This document shows positions 49,735 to 57,263 of a stretch of DNA of 64,000 nt, in pieces. The position numbers and the translations under genes were made by a program. Within the stretch, counting starts at the first letter, position 1; each line of letters begins with the position of its first letter. Under the pieces are notes generated by a model. It was not told where the DNA came from. It did not search any database and saw only the letters and a list, made by a program, of their open reading frames with translations. The stretch covers positions 60,792-124,791 of the forward strand of contig NZ_FUYP01000011.1 in the NCBI RefSeq assembly GCF_900168005.1, given 5' to 3'. Origin of the DNA: Sphingopyxis flava (GTDB taxonomy: Bacteria > Pseudomonadota > Alphaproteobacteria > Sphingomonadales > Sphingomonadaceae).

Positions 49735-49883
49735 ATATTACCCCTGAAATGTTTCGTGCCTACGTAAATCGCATCGACGACGATGAACTGGCGGACTTTA
49801 TCGACGCGATTAATGGCGAGATCAAATTGCTGGAGCAGGACGACTTCTTCGGCACCGAGGGCTTCGAGAAGCGGTTCGCATGA
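49731..49883 (+). CDS. Small acidic helical protein
   Basis: 50 residues from ATG 49731. MNITPEMFRAYVNRIDDDEL then an acidic second helix. ATG directly overlaps the stop of the release-factor gene. Unknown. Confidence 0.55.
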   Translation: MNITPEMFRAYVNRIDDDELADFIDAINGEIKLLEQDDFFGTEGFEKRFA

Positions 49884-50125
49884 GCGTCCTCGACCCCGAA
49901 ATCGACAAGCTGACCAACTGCTGGATACCGAACCTACCCAAGGCCCACGAGAAGAGCGTGGTCCTGGGCTCGGCTCGGGTCCTTTATCCGGTGGCCGACC
50001 CCGAGCAGACCGCAGCAATATTGGCCGAACACATCCTCGAAGTCGCTCGGCGCGCCTACCAGCAGGGCAGGCGCGCTGCGAAGGAGGAAATCAGAAAGGC
50101 CCTTTTCAATGGGCAACACCTTTGA
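49880..50125 (+). CDS. Small helical protein
   Basis: 81 residues. C-terminal helix AEHILEVARRAYQQGRRAAK is a form found at the end of many small phage proteins. Unknown. Confidence 0.6.
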   Translation: MSVLDPEIDKLTNCWIPNLPKAHEKSVVLGSARVLYPVADPEQTAAILAEHILEVARRAYQQGRRAAKEEIRKALFNGQHL

Positions 50126-50252
50126 GGTCCGCGGATGGACCGGCACCGAGTACGCGGAACTGTATCTCGGCGAGAGCTTGCTCCTCGCCCTTTGCGTTGC
50201 CCTGCGAGCGCGCCGGCACTACGGCTGTGTCAAATTGGAGATGCGTCAATGA
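50109..50252 (+). CDS. Small unknown protein
   Basis: 47 residues from ATG 50109 with AAAGGCC upstream. Hydrophobic middle (LGESLLLALCVALRARRH) could be a short membrane helix. Overlaps both neighbours. Confidence 0.5.
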   Translation: MGNTFEVRGWTGTEYAELYLGESLLLALCVALRARRHYGCVKLEMRQ

Positions 50253-50530
50253 AATGGCTTGCGGGACTAATCCGGCGGTTAGCAGAGCCTGCGCCGTCGG
50301 TAAAATTCATCTCCTGGTATCAGGAGCCGAGGGCATATCGACCTCGCACCTTCCTCTGCTACAACGAGGGAAGTGACCACAGCCCCTCAATGCGCGGCTA
50401 CTGGTATTCACCGGATCAAGGCTTGGCCAAGCGCTTCGACACGCGCGAGGAAGCTGAGGCCGTAACGCCCTGTTACGACGGCAGTGGCGGCATCGAAAAG
50501 CGAACCGGCGTGATGGCAGTTTATAGCTGA
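50249..50530 (+). CDS. Small unknown protein
   Basis: 93 residues. Tyr/Trp-rich beta centre (RGYWYSPDQGLAKRFDTREE), short basic N-terminal helix. No family recognised. Confidence 0.55.
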   Translation: MKWLAGLIRRLAEPAPSVKFISWYQEPRAYRPRTFLCYNEGSDHSPSMRGYWYSPDQGLAKRFDTREEAEAVTPCYDGSGGIEKRTGVMAVYS

Positions 50531-50826
50531 TGAGCGTCGTCACAGGCGTTTGCCTGTTCACCGGACCCGCCGAGGACCCGCGCTTGATCAAAGCCGTGAC
50601 CGATTGGCTCGCCAAGAGGAATTTTGGGCCTCTGAAGGATGTCGCGGATCATGGCGGGGGCACCAAGCATCCGCAACGGCGCGAATACAGCGCCGGCTAC
50701 AACTACTTTGTCAATCCGGCCGAGTTTGCGGAATTTGTCCTCGGTTTGGAATGGGACTGGCCGGAGAATGTCGTGCTAATTACCCAGCCGGAGCACGGCC
50801 GGATGAGCGTGTGGAGACGGACATGA
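50530..50826 (+). CDS. Small unknown protein
   Basis: 98 residues, ATG overlapping the previous stop. AGYNYFVNPAEFAEFVLGLEW near the centre. No family recognised. Confidence 0.55.
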   Translation: MSVVTGVCLFTGPAEDPRLIKAVTDWLAKRNFGPLKDVADHGGGTKHPQRREYSAGYNYFVNPAEFAEFVLGLEWDWPENVVLITQPEHGRMSVWRRT

Positions 50827-51089
50827 CCCACCCCAAAGTGCTGGCGATGGCGCGGGAGATTGCCGCGAACGAGCACGGCGTCGAGGCGCTGCGAGAGGCC
50901 TATCTCGACGGGACGCGAGACGATCAGCGCGAGGTTCGTGTCGCGATCGTCGCGATCGAACGCACCACCGAGCTCGCCGAAGATTGGCTACGCCACGACC
51001 TCGACGAGTGGTCCGACTATGTCACACCTGCCGATCTCGCCGACGCCATTGCCGATTTTCCGCATCTCTTTGAGGTGAAGAAACCATGA
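50823..51089 (+). CDS. Small acidic helical protein
   Basis: 88 residues from ATG 50823. Helical, acidic, ADLADAIADFPHLFEVKKP at the end. No family recognised. Confidence 0.55.
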   Translation: MTHPKVLAMAREIAANEHGVEALREAYLDGTRDDQREVRVAIVAIERTTELAEDWLRHDLDEWSDYVTPADLADAIADFPHLFEVKKP

Positions 51090-51301
51090 CCGTTGAAGTG
51101 GCGACAATCGCCCAAGGACTGAGCCACATCGAGAAGGCGTTCCTACGCCGTGTCTGCGACGGCCAGCCCCTCGCCCTCGCCAATCGCGTCGAGGACCGCG
51201 CCCGCCAGCGCTTGCGCAAGCTCGGTCTGGTCCATGTCGTCAAGAACCCCCGGCGTTGGGAGGCCCTGCCGCTCGGCGTTGAGGTTCGGGGTGCCCTTTA
51301 A
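51086..51301 (+). CDS. Small winged-helix-like protein
   Basis: 71 residues. LSHIEKAFLRRVCDGQPLAL, RQRLRKLGLVHVVKNPRRWE and a final strand fit a small winged helix (helix, recognition helix, two-strand wing). Putative DNA-binding; last gene of its block. Confidence 0.5.
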   Translation: MTVEVATIAQGLSHIEKAFLRRVCDGQPLALANRVEDRARQRLRKLGLVHVVKNPRRWEALPLGVEVRGAL

Positions 51302-51310
51302 GAAGTGAAT

Positions 51311-51327
51311 AAGTCGCACAGCGACTT
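51311..51327. repeat. Dispersed palindrome AAGTCGCACAGCGACTT
   Basis: Perfect copy 10 nt after the stop of the preceding gene and 47 nt before the HD-domain gene; marks the start of the metabolism block. Confidence 0.7.
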
Positions 51328-51374
51328 CCAATAACTGGCGCGACGACGAATCCCCGCCCCCCTAATTGGGCTGG

Positions 51375-51914
51375 ATGACCATTCAACTATCCGACGGCAT
51401 CGCGCTTCTATCGGGCGTCATGTTCGACTACGCCCGCCCAAGCAATACCTCGTTCGCTATCGAGGATATTGCCCGGCCCCTCGCAAACAACTGTCGCTTT
51501 GCTGGGCACCTGCCCTGGCACTACTCGATTGCGCAGCACGCTGTAAACGTGAGCATGCTCGTGCCGAGGGAGCTCGCTTTCACCGGGCTCTTTCACGACA
51601 CATCCGAGGCGCTCACTAACGACATCACCACCCCGCTGAAGCAGGTGATCCCCGGCTTCAAGGACCTCGAAGTCTCGATCGAGACGGAGATGGCGCGGCA
51701 GTTCGGCTTTCAGTTCCCACTGCCGCCGGAGGTCAAATACGCCGACCTCCAGATGCTCAAGGTCGAGAAGGAACTGATCAAGCAGGACTTCTCGGACTGG
51801 GAGGTTCTCCACGGCGTGGAGGACCCGCGCCTCGATGACCTGTGTCTCGACCCCCTCAACCCCGACCAAGCCTATCAACTTTTCATGGAGCGCTTTTATG
51901 AACTCGCGGCTTAA
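51375..51914 (+). CDS. HD-domain phosphohydrolase (YfbR-like)
   Basis: 179 residues from ATG 51375. PWHYSIAQHAVNVS (first metal His), GLFHDTSEALTNDITTPLK (HD pair and Glu) and KYADLQML (last Asp) are the YfbR/HD 5'-nucleotidase motifs. Probably cuts deoxynucleoside monophosphates, tuning the dNTP pool. Overlaps the MazG-like gene. Confidence 0.82.
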   Translation: MTIQLSDGIALLSGVMFDYARPSNTSFAIEDIARPLANNCRFAGHLPWHYSIAQHAVNVSMLVPRELAFTGLFHDTSEALTNDITTPLKQVIPGFKDLEVSIETEMARQFGFQFPLPPEVKYADLQMLKVEKELIKQDFSDWEVLHGVEDPRLDDLCLDPLNPDQAYQLFMERFYELAA

Positions 51915-52422
51915 CGACCGTTGCGTCGAACTGCACACCGCCTCGGCCAATGCTGGCTGGTGGCCTGACGAAGTCACCCCGGAGCTGATCGCAACCAAGC
52001 TGATGCTCGTGGTCACCGAACTCTCGGAGGCCGATGAAGGCTTCTGCAGCGGTGACAAGGACCAGCATCTTCCCCACCTCGACAGCTTTCCCGTCGAGCT
52101 GGCCGACGCCCGCATCCGTATCTTTGACCTGTGCGGCAAGCTCGGCATTCCTGTCGGCGGCTTCTTTGCCGACCCCGGTTTCCCGACCTTCCGCATCATG
52201 GATGCCGTCAACTGCATCTCGAAGGCGATGGAAGGCCACCGAAAGAACGACCGCCAGAAGCTCGCCGAGGGCCTGGGCGAAGCCCTGTTCGTCATCGACA
52301 CTATCGCCGAAACGTATCGCTACGACATTGAGGGCATCACCGACCAGAAGCGCGACTACAACGCGCAGCGCGCCGACCACAAGCCCGAGGCCCGTGCCGC
52401 GGCGGGAGGGAAGAAGCTGTGA
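51898..52422 (+). CDS. MazG-like nucleotide pyrophosphohydrolase
   Basis: 174 residues from ATG 51898. KLMLVVTELSEADEGF and ELADARIRIFDLC give the ExxE...ExxD pattern of all-alpha NTP pyrophosphatases, with a second helical copy near 110-150. May remove abnormal or alarmone nucleotides, together with the HD phosphohydrolase upstream. Confidence 0.75.
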   Translation: MNSRLNDRCVELHTASANAGWWPDEVTPELIATKLMLVVTELSEADEGFCSGDKDQHLPHLDSFPVELADARIRIFDLCGKLGIPVGGFFADPGFPTFRIMDAVNCISKAMEGHRKNDRQKLAEGLGEALFVIDTIAETYRYDIEGITDQKRDYNAQRADHKPEARAAAGGKKL

Positions 52423-52934
52423 TCGTCTTCGGCTCCCTGATCTTCTGGATCGCACTCGCCGTCAGTCTGATCGTGCCCGTCGGGGCACTCGGGTACGGCG
52501 CCGACCGCGACGAAGATATCCCGGTCTGGTTCGTTGCGCTGTGGCTGACCGCGCTCGCGGTGGCGGCGCATTTCTTTGTCGACAGCATTCCCCTCCCCGA
52601 CGTGTCGGGCCTCGTCGTTGCCGGCGGCATCGTCGTGTACCTCGCCATCGGGCTGGGCTGGGCCGCCCTTCGGTGGCGTGAAGAGATGATCGCGCTGAGC
52701 CGTGATCTGGCCGATCGAGGCCGCCTGACGCGAGACCAAATCCTTTCTCGGTACGGCTTCCATTCTGACCCGCCCTCACCGCGTGATCGCCAGCGGTGGA
52801 TCGGTTCGCGCATCGCCTACTGGCCCTTCTACCTGCTGGGCGAGTTCACGTCGATCTTCACTTGGGTCGGACAGGCGTTCGATTTCGTATTTCGCGCAAT
52901 CACGAAGAGGGTGTTCGAAAGTGCTGGAGTTTAG
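52419..52934 (+). CDS. Membrane protein
   Basis: 171 residues. Three hydrophobic segments at about 5-28, 39-57 and 62-82, then an Arg-rich cytoplasmic part and a last hydrophobic segment near 130-155. GTG start overlapping the MazG stop. Unknown; may block superinfection. Confidence 0.65.
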   Translation: MIVFGSLIFWIALAVSLIVPVGALGYGADRDEDIPVWFVALWLTALAVAAHFFVDSIPLPDVSGLVVAGGIVVYLAIGLGWAALRWREEMIALSRDLADRGRLTRDQILSRYGFHSDPPSPRDRQRWIGSRIAYWPFYLLGEFTSIFTWVGQAFDFVFRAITKRVFESAGV

Positions 52935-53103
52935 TCCCAACAACGGCGTCAGGGGCTGCTCCGGAAAGATCGCCTACCGAACCCATCCAGAGGCACTGAA
53001 GGCGATGACTCACACCTTGCGACGGCGGGGTAAGAGTCATCGCCTTCGGGCGTATCGTTGCCACGCGTGCGGCGCCTATCATTTGGGGAGGCCTCGTGGC
53101 TGA
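52921..53103 (+). CDS. Small zinc-ribbon-like basic protein
   Basis: 60 residues from GTG 52921. GCSGKIAYRTHPEALKAM and YRCHACGAYHLG form a short Cys-x2-Cys plus His module with a basic middle. Similar small proteins are common in phages and may bind RNA or DNA. Confidence 0.6.
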   Translation: MLEFSPNNGVRGCSGKIAYRTHPEALKAMTHTLRRRGKSHRLRAYRCHACGAYHLGRPRG

Positions 53104-53719
53104 CTTTCAAAACGACAGAAGCCTACTAGACGCGCTGATCGAGTGCATCGAGAAGGACATTGATTCTTCAGAACTAGTTCAAAATTACCACGACCTACGT
53201 CGAGGCTACCGATTTACCCCCGACGGGCCGGAAATTCCGTTAACCCGCGGGTATTGGTCAAAGATTTCCCCCGAGGATCTTGAAGCAGTTGTTCAGCACA
53301 AGTGGTTTGCAGTCGGTGACGACACGCGAGCCCACCCGGTTACTGCGCGCGCCAAGATTGACGGCCGGGCGGTTCAGCTGGGCCGGTTTGTTCTCGGGCT
53401 CGGGGCAGGTGACCCGCTCATCGCCGACCATGTGAATTATGACACCTTGGATAATCGGAGATGCAACCTCCGGGCAGTTACGAAGACTGAGAGTGCGCAA
53501 CATCGGCGTGCTTGGTCGCGAAAACTCAAAGCCGGTCCCACCAGCAAGCATAAGGGCGTGTATTGGAGACCCGACAACGGTCTGTGGCGCGCGGTCATAA
53601 AGTTCCAAGGTCAGCCAATCAGCCTCGGCCAGTTTGCGGACGAGGATGACGCTGCTCGCGCCTACGACAGTGCCGCGAGAAGGTATCACGGACAATTCGC
53701 TGAGCTTAATTATGGCTGA
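53096..53719 (+). CDS. HNH-type endonuclease with AP2 domain
   Basis: 207 residues, GTG start. LIADHVNYDTLDNRRCNLRA is the HNH core; AP2 domain at about 155-200 (HKGVYWRPDNGLWRAVIKF, LGQFADEDDAARAYD). The N-terminal 70 residues are extra compared with the copy at 21965. Lower-GC codons than its neighbours. It adjoins the helicase gene (8-nt overlap), so it is probably a mobile insertion. Confidence 0.88.
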   Translation: MADFQNDRSLLDALIECIEKDIDSSELVQNYHDLRRGYRFTPDGPEIPLTRGYWSKISPEDLEAVVQHKWFAVGDDTRAHPVTARAKIDGRAVQLGRFVLGLGAGDPLIADHVNYDTLDNRRCNLRAVTKTESAQHRRAWSRKLKAGPTSKHKGVYWRPDNGLWRAVIKFQGQPISLGQFADEDDAARAYDSAARRYHGQFAELNYG

Positions 53720-55190
53720 GCCGCCTTACACGCTCCGCCCTTATCAAGCATCTGATCTTGCGTTTCACATTGGGGCAAAGAAGTCGCTTAATTTGAGCGA
53801 CCCCGGAACAGGAAAAACTGGGGTGGTCTGCGTCCTCGCCTACTACCACTGGGCCAAGCACGGGCGGAAGACCTTGTGGGTCATGCCCAAGTCGCTGATG
53901 GAGAAGAACAAGGACGAGTTCGCCCTCTTCACCGCGTTCGACCCCGAGGACATCGCGATCCTCGAAAGCGACTTCGCGCCCCTGACCAAGGATTGGGTCG
54001 GTCCGACTTTTGTCCGGCAGAAACGGACAAAAGTGCCGACCGGTAAAGTCGGACCTGACGGTGAACCGCTTTTCAGCATCAAGTTCGTCGAAGAAGAAGC
54101 CAAGGATCTGATCGCCACCGTAGGCGACGCCAAGGTCTTTATCTGCACGTTCGCCTTTCTCCGCAACCACTGGCAGAGAATGCTCGATACCCATCCGGAG
54201 ATCGATCTACTGCTCGTGGACGAACTGCACATGGGCTATTCCAGTGCCAACAGCCAGCAGACAAAGAGCTTCTTCCATGTCATGAAGCGCTGTAGCCAGT
54301 TCTGTGGCATGACGGGCACGCTGATCGATGGGCGCCTCGACAGCGCCTTTCCGGCCATTCACGCGATCGAGCCTCGGTATTACGGGTCCTATCAGGGTTT
54401 TCTGGATTATCATGCTGCGTGGATCGACGACTACGGCAAAGTCCAATCGTGGCACAACTTCGACAAGCTGAAGGCCATCCTGGCGCGCCACTCCGTGCGC
54501 CACACCTTCGAGGAGGTCTATGGCGACGAGCCAGTCCATTTCGAGACCAAGGTCGTCGAGATGGGGCCGCAGTGCCGGGAGAAATATGACGAGTTCCACG
54601 AGCAGGCCATGCTCGAGCTCGAGAATATGGAAGTGCTCGACGGCACGCTCCCCGGCGTCAACCTAATCCGCGCCCAGCAAATCATGGGCCACCCCGAAAC
54701 CATGGGGCTGGCCAAGGGCGAGGTAACAGGCAAGGACAAGTACCTTGCCGCCCTAGCAACAGAGGGCCGGCCTATGCTGGTCTTCGCTCAACTCCAACCC
54801 GAGCAGGAACGGTGCGTCAAAGTCCTTGAGGAACAAGGACTGCGCGTCGGCCTGATCAACGCAAACGTCTCGGCGAAACAGCGAGCAAAGATCGACGCGG
54901 CATTCCGCGCGGGCGAGCTCGATGCGATCGTCGGGTCGGGTCCCACCGTCGCCGTAGGTTACAACTGGGAACGGGCGGACCTCGTGGTCTTCATCTCGAT
55001 CGACTACAAGGACGTCAATGTTCTGCAGGCCTACCGCCGTGCAAGTCGCGGCTCCCGTACGACACCCCTGCGTGTGATCTTCGTTCAGTACAAAGATAGC
55101 GTCGATCAGCGCAAATATCAGATCGTCAAGGTCAAGTCAGAAATGGCCAACCAGGTCGATCCAACCCGAAAAATCCTGGAAGTCGCATAG
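53712..55190 (+). CDS. SF2 (SNF2/DEAD-like) DNA helicase
   Basis: 492 residues from ATG 53712. YTLRPYQASDLAFH (Q-like start), SDPGTGKTGVV (Walker A, 29-39), LLLVDELHMGY (DEAH-type motif II, about 168), GMTGTLIDG (III), and the C-terminal set VGYNWERADLVVF and QAYRRASRGSR (V-VI). Likely a replication or recombination helicase. The stop codon lies in a dispersed palindrome (GAA GTC GCA TAG). Confidence 0.9.
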   Translation: MAEPPYTLRPYQASDLAFHIGAKKSLNLSDPGTGKTGVVCVLAYYHWAKHGRKTLWVMPKSLMEKNKDEFALFTAFDPEDIAILESDFAPLTKDWVGPTFVRQKRTKVPTGKVGPDGEPLFSIKFVEEEAKDLIATVGDAKVFICTFAFLRNHWQRMLDTHPEIDLLLVDELHMGYSSANSQQTKSFFHVMKRCSQFCGMTGTLIDGRLDSAFPAIHAIEPRYYGSYQGFLDYHAAWIDDYGKVQSWHNFDKLKAILARHSVRHTFEEVYGDEPVHFETKVVEMGPQCREKYDEFHEQAMLELENMEVLDGTLPGVNLIRAQQIMGHPETMGLAKGEVTGKDKYLAALATEGRPMLVFAQLQPEQERCVKVLEEQGLRVGLINANVSAKQRAKIDAAFRAGELDAIVGSGPTVAVGYNWERADLVVFISIDYKDVNVLQAYRRASRGSRTTPLRVIFVQYKDSVDQRKYQIVKVKSEMANQVDPTRKILEVA

Positions 55191-55196
55191 CGACTT
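55180..55196. repeat. Dispersed palindrome AAGTCGCATAGCGACTT
   Basis: Perfect copy spanning the helicase stop codon, followed by CTTC. The next gene starts 81 nt later. Confidence 0.7.
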
Positions 55197-55277
55197 CTTC
55201 GTCTCAACAAGACCGACAGCCCGAGCGTCTCTAAGATTCTCGGGTTGGACTTTCCCAATGCTTAATTCGGAGTTCTT

Positions 55278-55955
55278 ATGAATACCGCACTTGATAATGT
55301 TATGGCTCAGGCCGAAGCAGCCGCAGCAGCACACCAGGTTCCGGACGTTCCGGCCTATCAGCCCCCCGCGCTCCAGCAGCCGGGTGGTGTCCCCGCCAAG
55401 CGGACGCTGCAGTCGGTGAACGATAACGCCGGCATCCTCGTGGAGACCTATCTGCTTCCGAAGACCGAAGGTCTGAAAATCGGCAGCGATATGAAGGGCC
55501 TTCTCGATGAAGTCGTCGGCATCATCGAAATGAGCGACGTCGTCGTGATCAGCCAGATCCGTGCCAACACGGGAGGCAACACGACCTTCGTGAAGAGCTA
55601 CGACGGCGTGACAACCGTGGGCGGCCAGAATTTCATGGCCGAACTCGCTCGTCTGCAGAAGACCAACGAAAAGGTCGATGGTCCCTACGACACCGTCGAA
55701 ATCCCCTTCGAACTGGCTGAAGACGTCAAGGACCCCAAGTCCTCGACCGTCTTCGAAGCCGGCCTTGAGATCGGCTACACGCCGTCCCTCACCGGGTACA
55801 AGGAGTTCCAGCGCTTCGTGAAGTCGCTGAACAAGAAGGACCCGGCGCTCCTCGAAGCTCGTCTGAAGGTGAAGTTCATTCACGAGAAGAAGACGAACTC
55901 GAACAACAACGAGTGGGGTGTTGTTCGCTTCGAGCTGCTCGAAGAGCTCGACTAA
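55278..55955 (+). CDS. Possible single-stranded DNA-binding protein
   Basis: 225 residues, no recognised family. Ala/Pro-rich N-terminus (1-45), a central folded domain, and an acidic end (FELLEELD) like the C-terminal tips of SSB proteins. It lies alone between terminator and palindrome, amid replication genes, and codon use suggests high expression. Role inferred from these points only. Confidence 0.5.
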   Translation: MNTALDNVMAQAEAAAAAHQVPDVPAYQPPALQQPGGVPAKRTLQSVNDNAGILVETYLLPKTEGLKIGSDMKGLLDEVVGIIEMSDVVVISQIRANTGGNTTFVKSYDGVTTVGGQNFMAELARLQKTNEKVDGPYDTVEIPFELAEDVKDPKSSTVFEAGLEIGYTPSLTGYKEFQRFVKSLNKKDPALLEARLKVKFIHEKKTNSNNNEWGVVRFELLEELD

Positions 55956-55960
55956 GCCTC

Positions 55961-56296
55961 ATGCAGGTGGCTTCCCCCCCCTCCCAGTCACCTGCTGACG
56001 GAAGGGCGCCCAGCTTGGGCGCCCTTCTTGTTAAAATCGCGAGTGCCTACTTCAACGTGGGCGATGAAAAGGATCTGTTTCGCAGCGGCCGCATGCCCTG
56101 TGTCTGCCGAGCTCGCTGGGCCGTCGCAATGGTCCTCTATAGCGATATCGGCTGGGGCAAGAAGCGGATCGCCAAGTTCCTGATCAAAGACAAGAAGGCG
56201 ATCCACCACGGGCTGAAACGCGCCCGGGCGCTCTACCAAACCGACCCCCAATTCTTCGCTGGCGTCGAGCTGTTGCGCAAAGAGGTTTTTCTGTGA
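55961..56296 (+). CDS. Small protein with DnaA domain IV-like helix-turn-helix
   Basis: 111 residues from ATG 55961; the start is uncertain because a terminator hairpin lies in its first codons, and a later GTG (about 56058) is possible. CRARWAVAMVLYSDIGWGKK then RIAKFLIKDKKAIHHGLKRA resembles the DnaA C-terminal DNA-binding domain (R..AM.L.......IG..L..DHT.I.H...). Without an ATPase domain it would be a sequence-specific DNA binder, perhaps at the phage origin. Confidence 0.6.
   Translation: MQVASPPSQSPADGRAPSLGALLVKIASAYFNVGDEKDLFRSGRMPCVCRARWAVAMVLYSDIGWGKKRIAKFLIKDKKAIHHGLKRARALYQTDPQFFAGVELLRKEVFL
56001..56027 (+). terminator. Terminator hairpin after the gene at 55278
   Basis: An 11-bp stem (56001-56011 with 56017-56027), 5-nt loop, followed by TTGTT. 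45 nt after the stop codon; lies within the possible first codons of the DnaA-C-like gene. Confidence 0.75.
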
Positions 56297-57066
56297 TCCA
56301 TATCTATGACGGCAACAACGTGCGCCTCCGGGCCATGACGAAGCCCTCCCTCCCTGGCCAGAAACGACTGAGCCTCCGCCAGGAATACGAGCGGACGCGG
56401 GTCGGCACCCATATCTGGGTCTGGGACGGAGCCCGCCACAACGACCGCCGCAAGGCAATCTACCCCGGATACAAGGCCAAGCGCGAGCCGATGGCTGAGG
56501 ACCATTTTGCACAAATTCGGCTGTTCCGTGAGCTGCTGACCCTCAGCCCCGCGCTGCAATACTGCGTTGAGGAGTGGGAGGCGGATGACGTCGTCGCCAC
56601 ACTCGCGCGCAAACTAGCCGCGCGTGGCCTGCAGGTCACCTGCCACAGCAACGACATGGACTATCTCCAGCTCGAGGCCAATCCGCTCATCAAGATCGAG
56701 GGCGTTCGCGCCCGTGAGGTCCCGCCGCGGTGGGTGCCACTTTACAAGGCGCTCCGAGGTGATAATTCGGACAACATTGCAGGTATCCCCGGTTTCGGAC
56801 CCAAGACGTGGGAGCAGGCCGAGCCTTTCTGGCCCGACATCGAGGCGGGCATCAAGCTCGGCTCGGCTCACGCCTTCGCACATATCCCCCTCCCCTCCCG
56901 CGTCCAGGCATGGCTCGCCGAGCCGGGCAATCTTCAGACGCTCCAGAACATGCTCCTGATCACGCACATGTACGAGGTGCCCGCCGAGGACCTCGAGAAG
57001 GGCGCGATCCCGGGCAAATTCAATCCGCAGGCAGCCGACGAGCTGCTCAACAGGTATTTTCTTTGA
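56293..57066 (+). CDS. 5'-3' exonuclease (FEN/PIN-like)
   Basis: 257 residues, GTG start. YDGNN (start), WDGARHNDRR (about 45), EEWEADDVVA (about 95), SNDMDYLQL (117-125), GDNSDNIAGIPGFGPKT (154-170, helix-hairpin-helix) give the full flap endonuclease set. Usually paired with a T7-like polymerase lacking its own 5' nuclease, as here. Confidence 0.9.
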   Translation: MIHIYDGNNVRLRAMTKPSLPGQKRLSLRQEYERTRVGTHIWVWDGARHNDRRKAIYPGYKAKREPMAEDHFAQIRLFRELLTLSPALQYCVEEWEADDVVATLARKLAARGLQVTCHSNDMDYLQLEANPLIKIEGVRAREVPPRWVPLYKALRGDNSDNIAGIPGFGPKTWEQAEPFWPDIEAGIKLGSAHAFAHIPLPSRVQAWLAEPGNLQTLQNMLLITHMYEVPAEDLEKGAIPGKFNPQAADELLNRYFL

Positions 57067-57263
57067 ACAAATTCATCGAGTTGATCCGCGAAGAGATTCA
57101 CGCCGGCATCCCGGCGGAAGACGTGCTGAATTCCATCGCGGACGCCACCGTGCCGCTCATCACCACGGTCTCGGAACTATCCGAGCTCACTCCATCCCAA
57201 GTCATCGATTATTTCCAACACCGGCAGGACACAGAACTTGTCAATTTCCTCCAGGCTCATTGA
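57063..57263 (+). CDS. Small helical protein (TTG start)
   Basis: 66 residues from TTG 57063 overlapping the exonuclease stop. FIELIREEIHAGIPAEDVLN and SQVIDYFQHRQDTELVNFL: acidic helices. Its end overlaps the polymerase start by 26 nt. Possible clamp or polymerase partner by position. Confidence 0.55.
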   Translation: MNKFIELIREEIHAGIPAEDVLNSIADATVPLITTVSELSELTPSQVIDYFQHRQDTELVNFLQAH

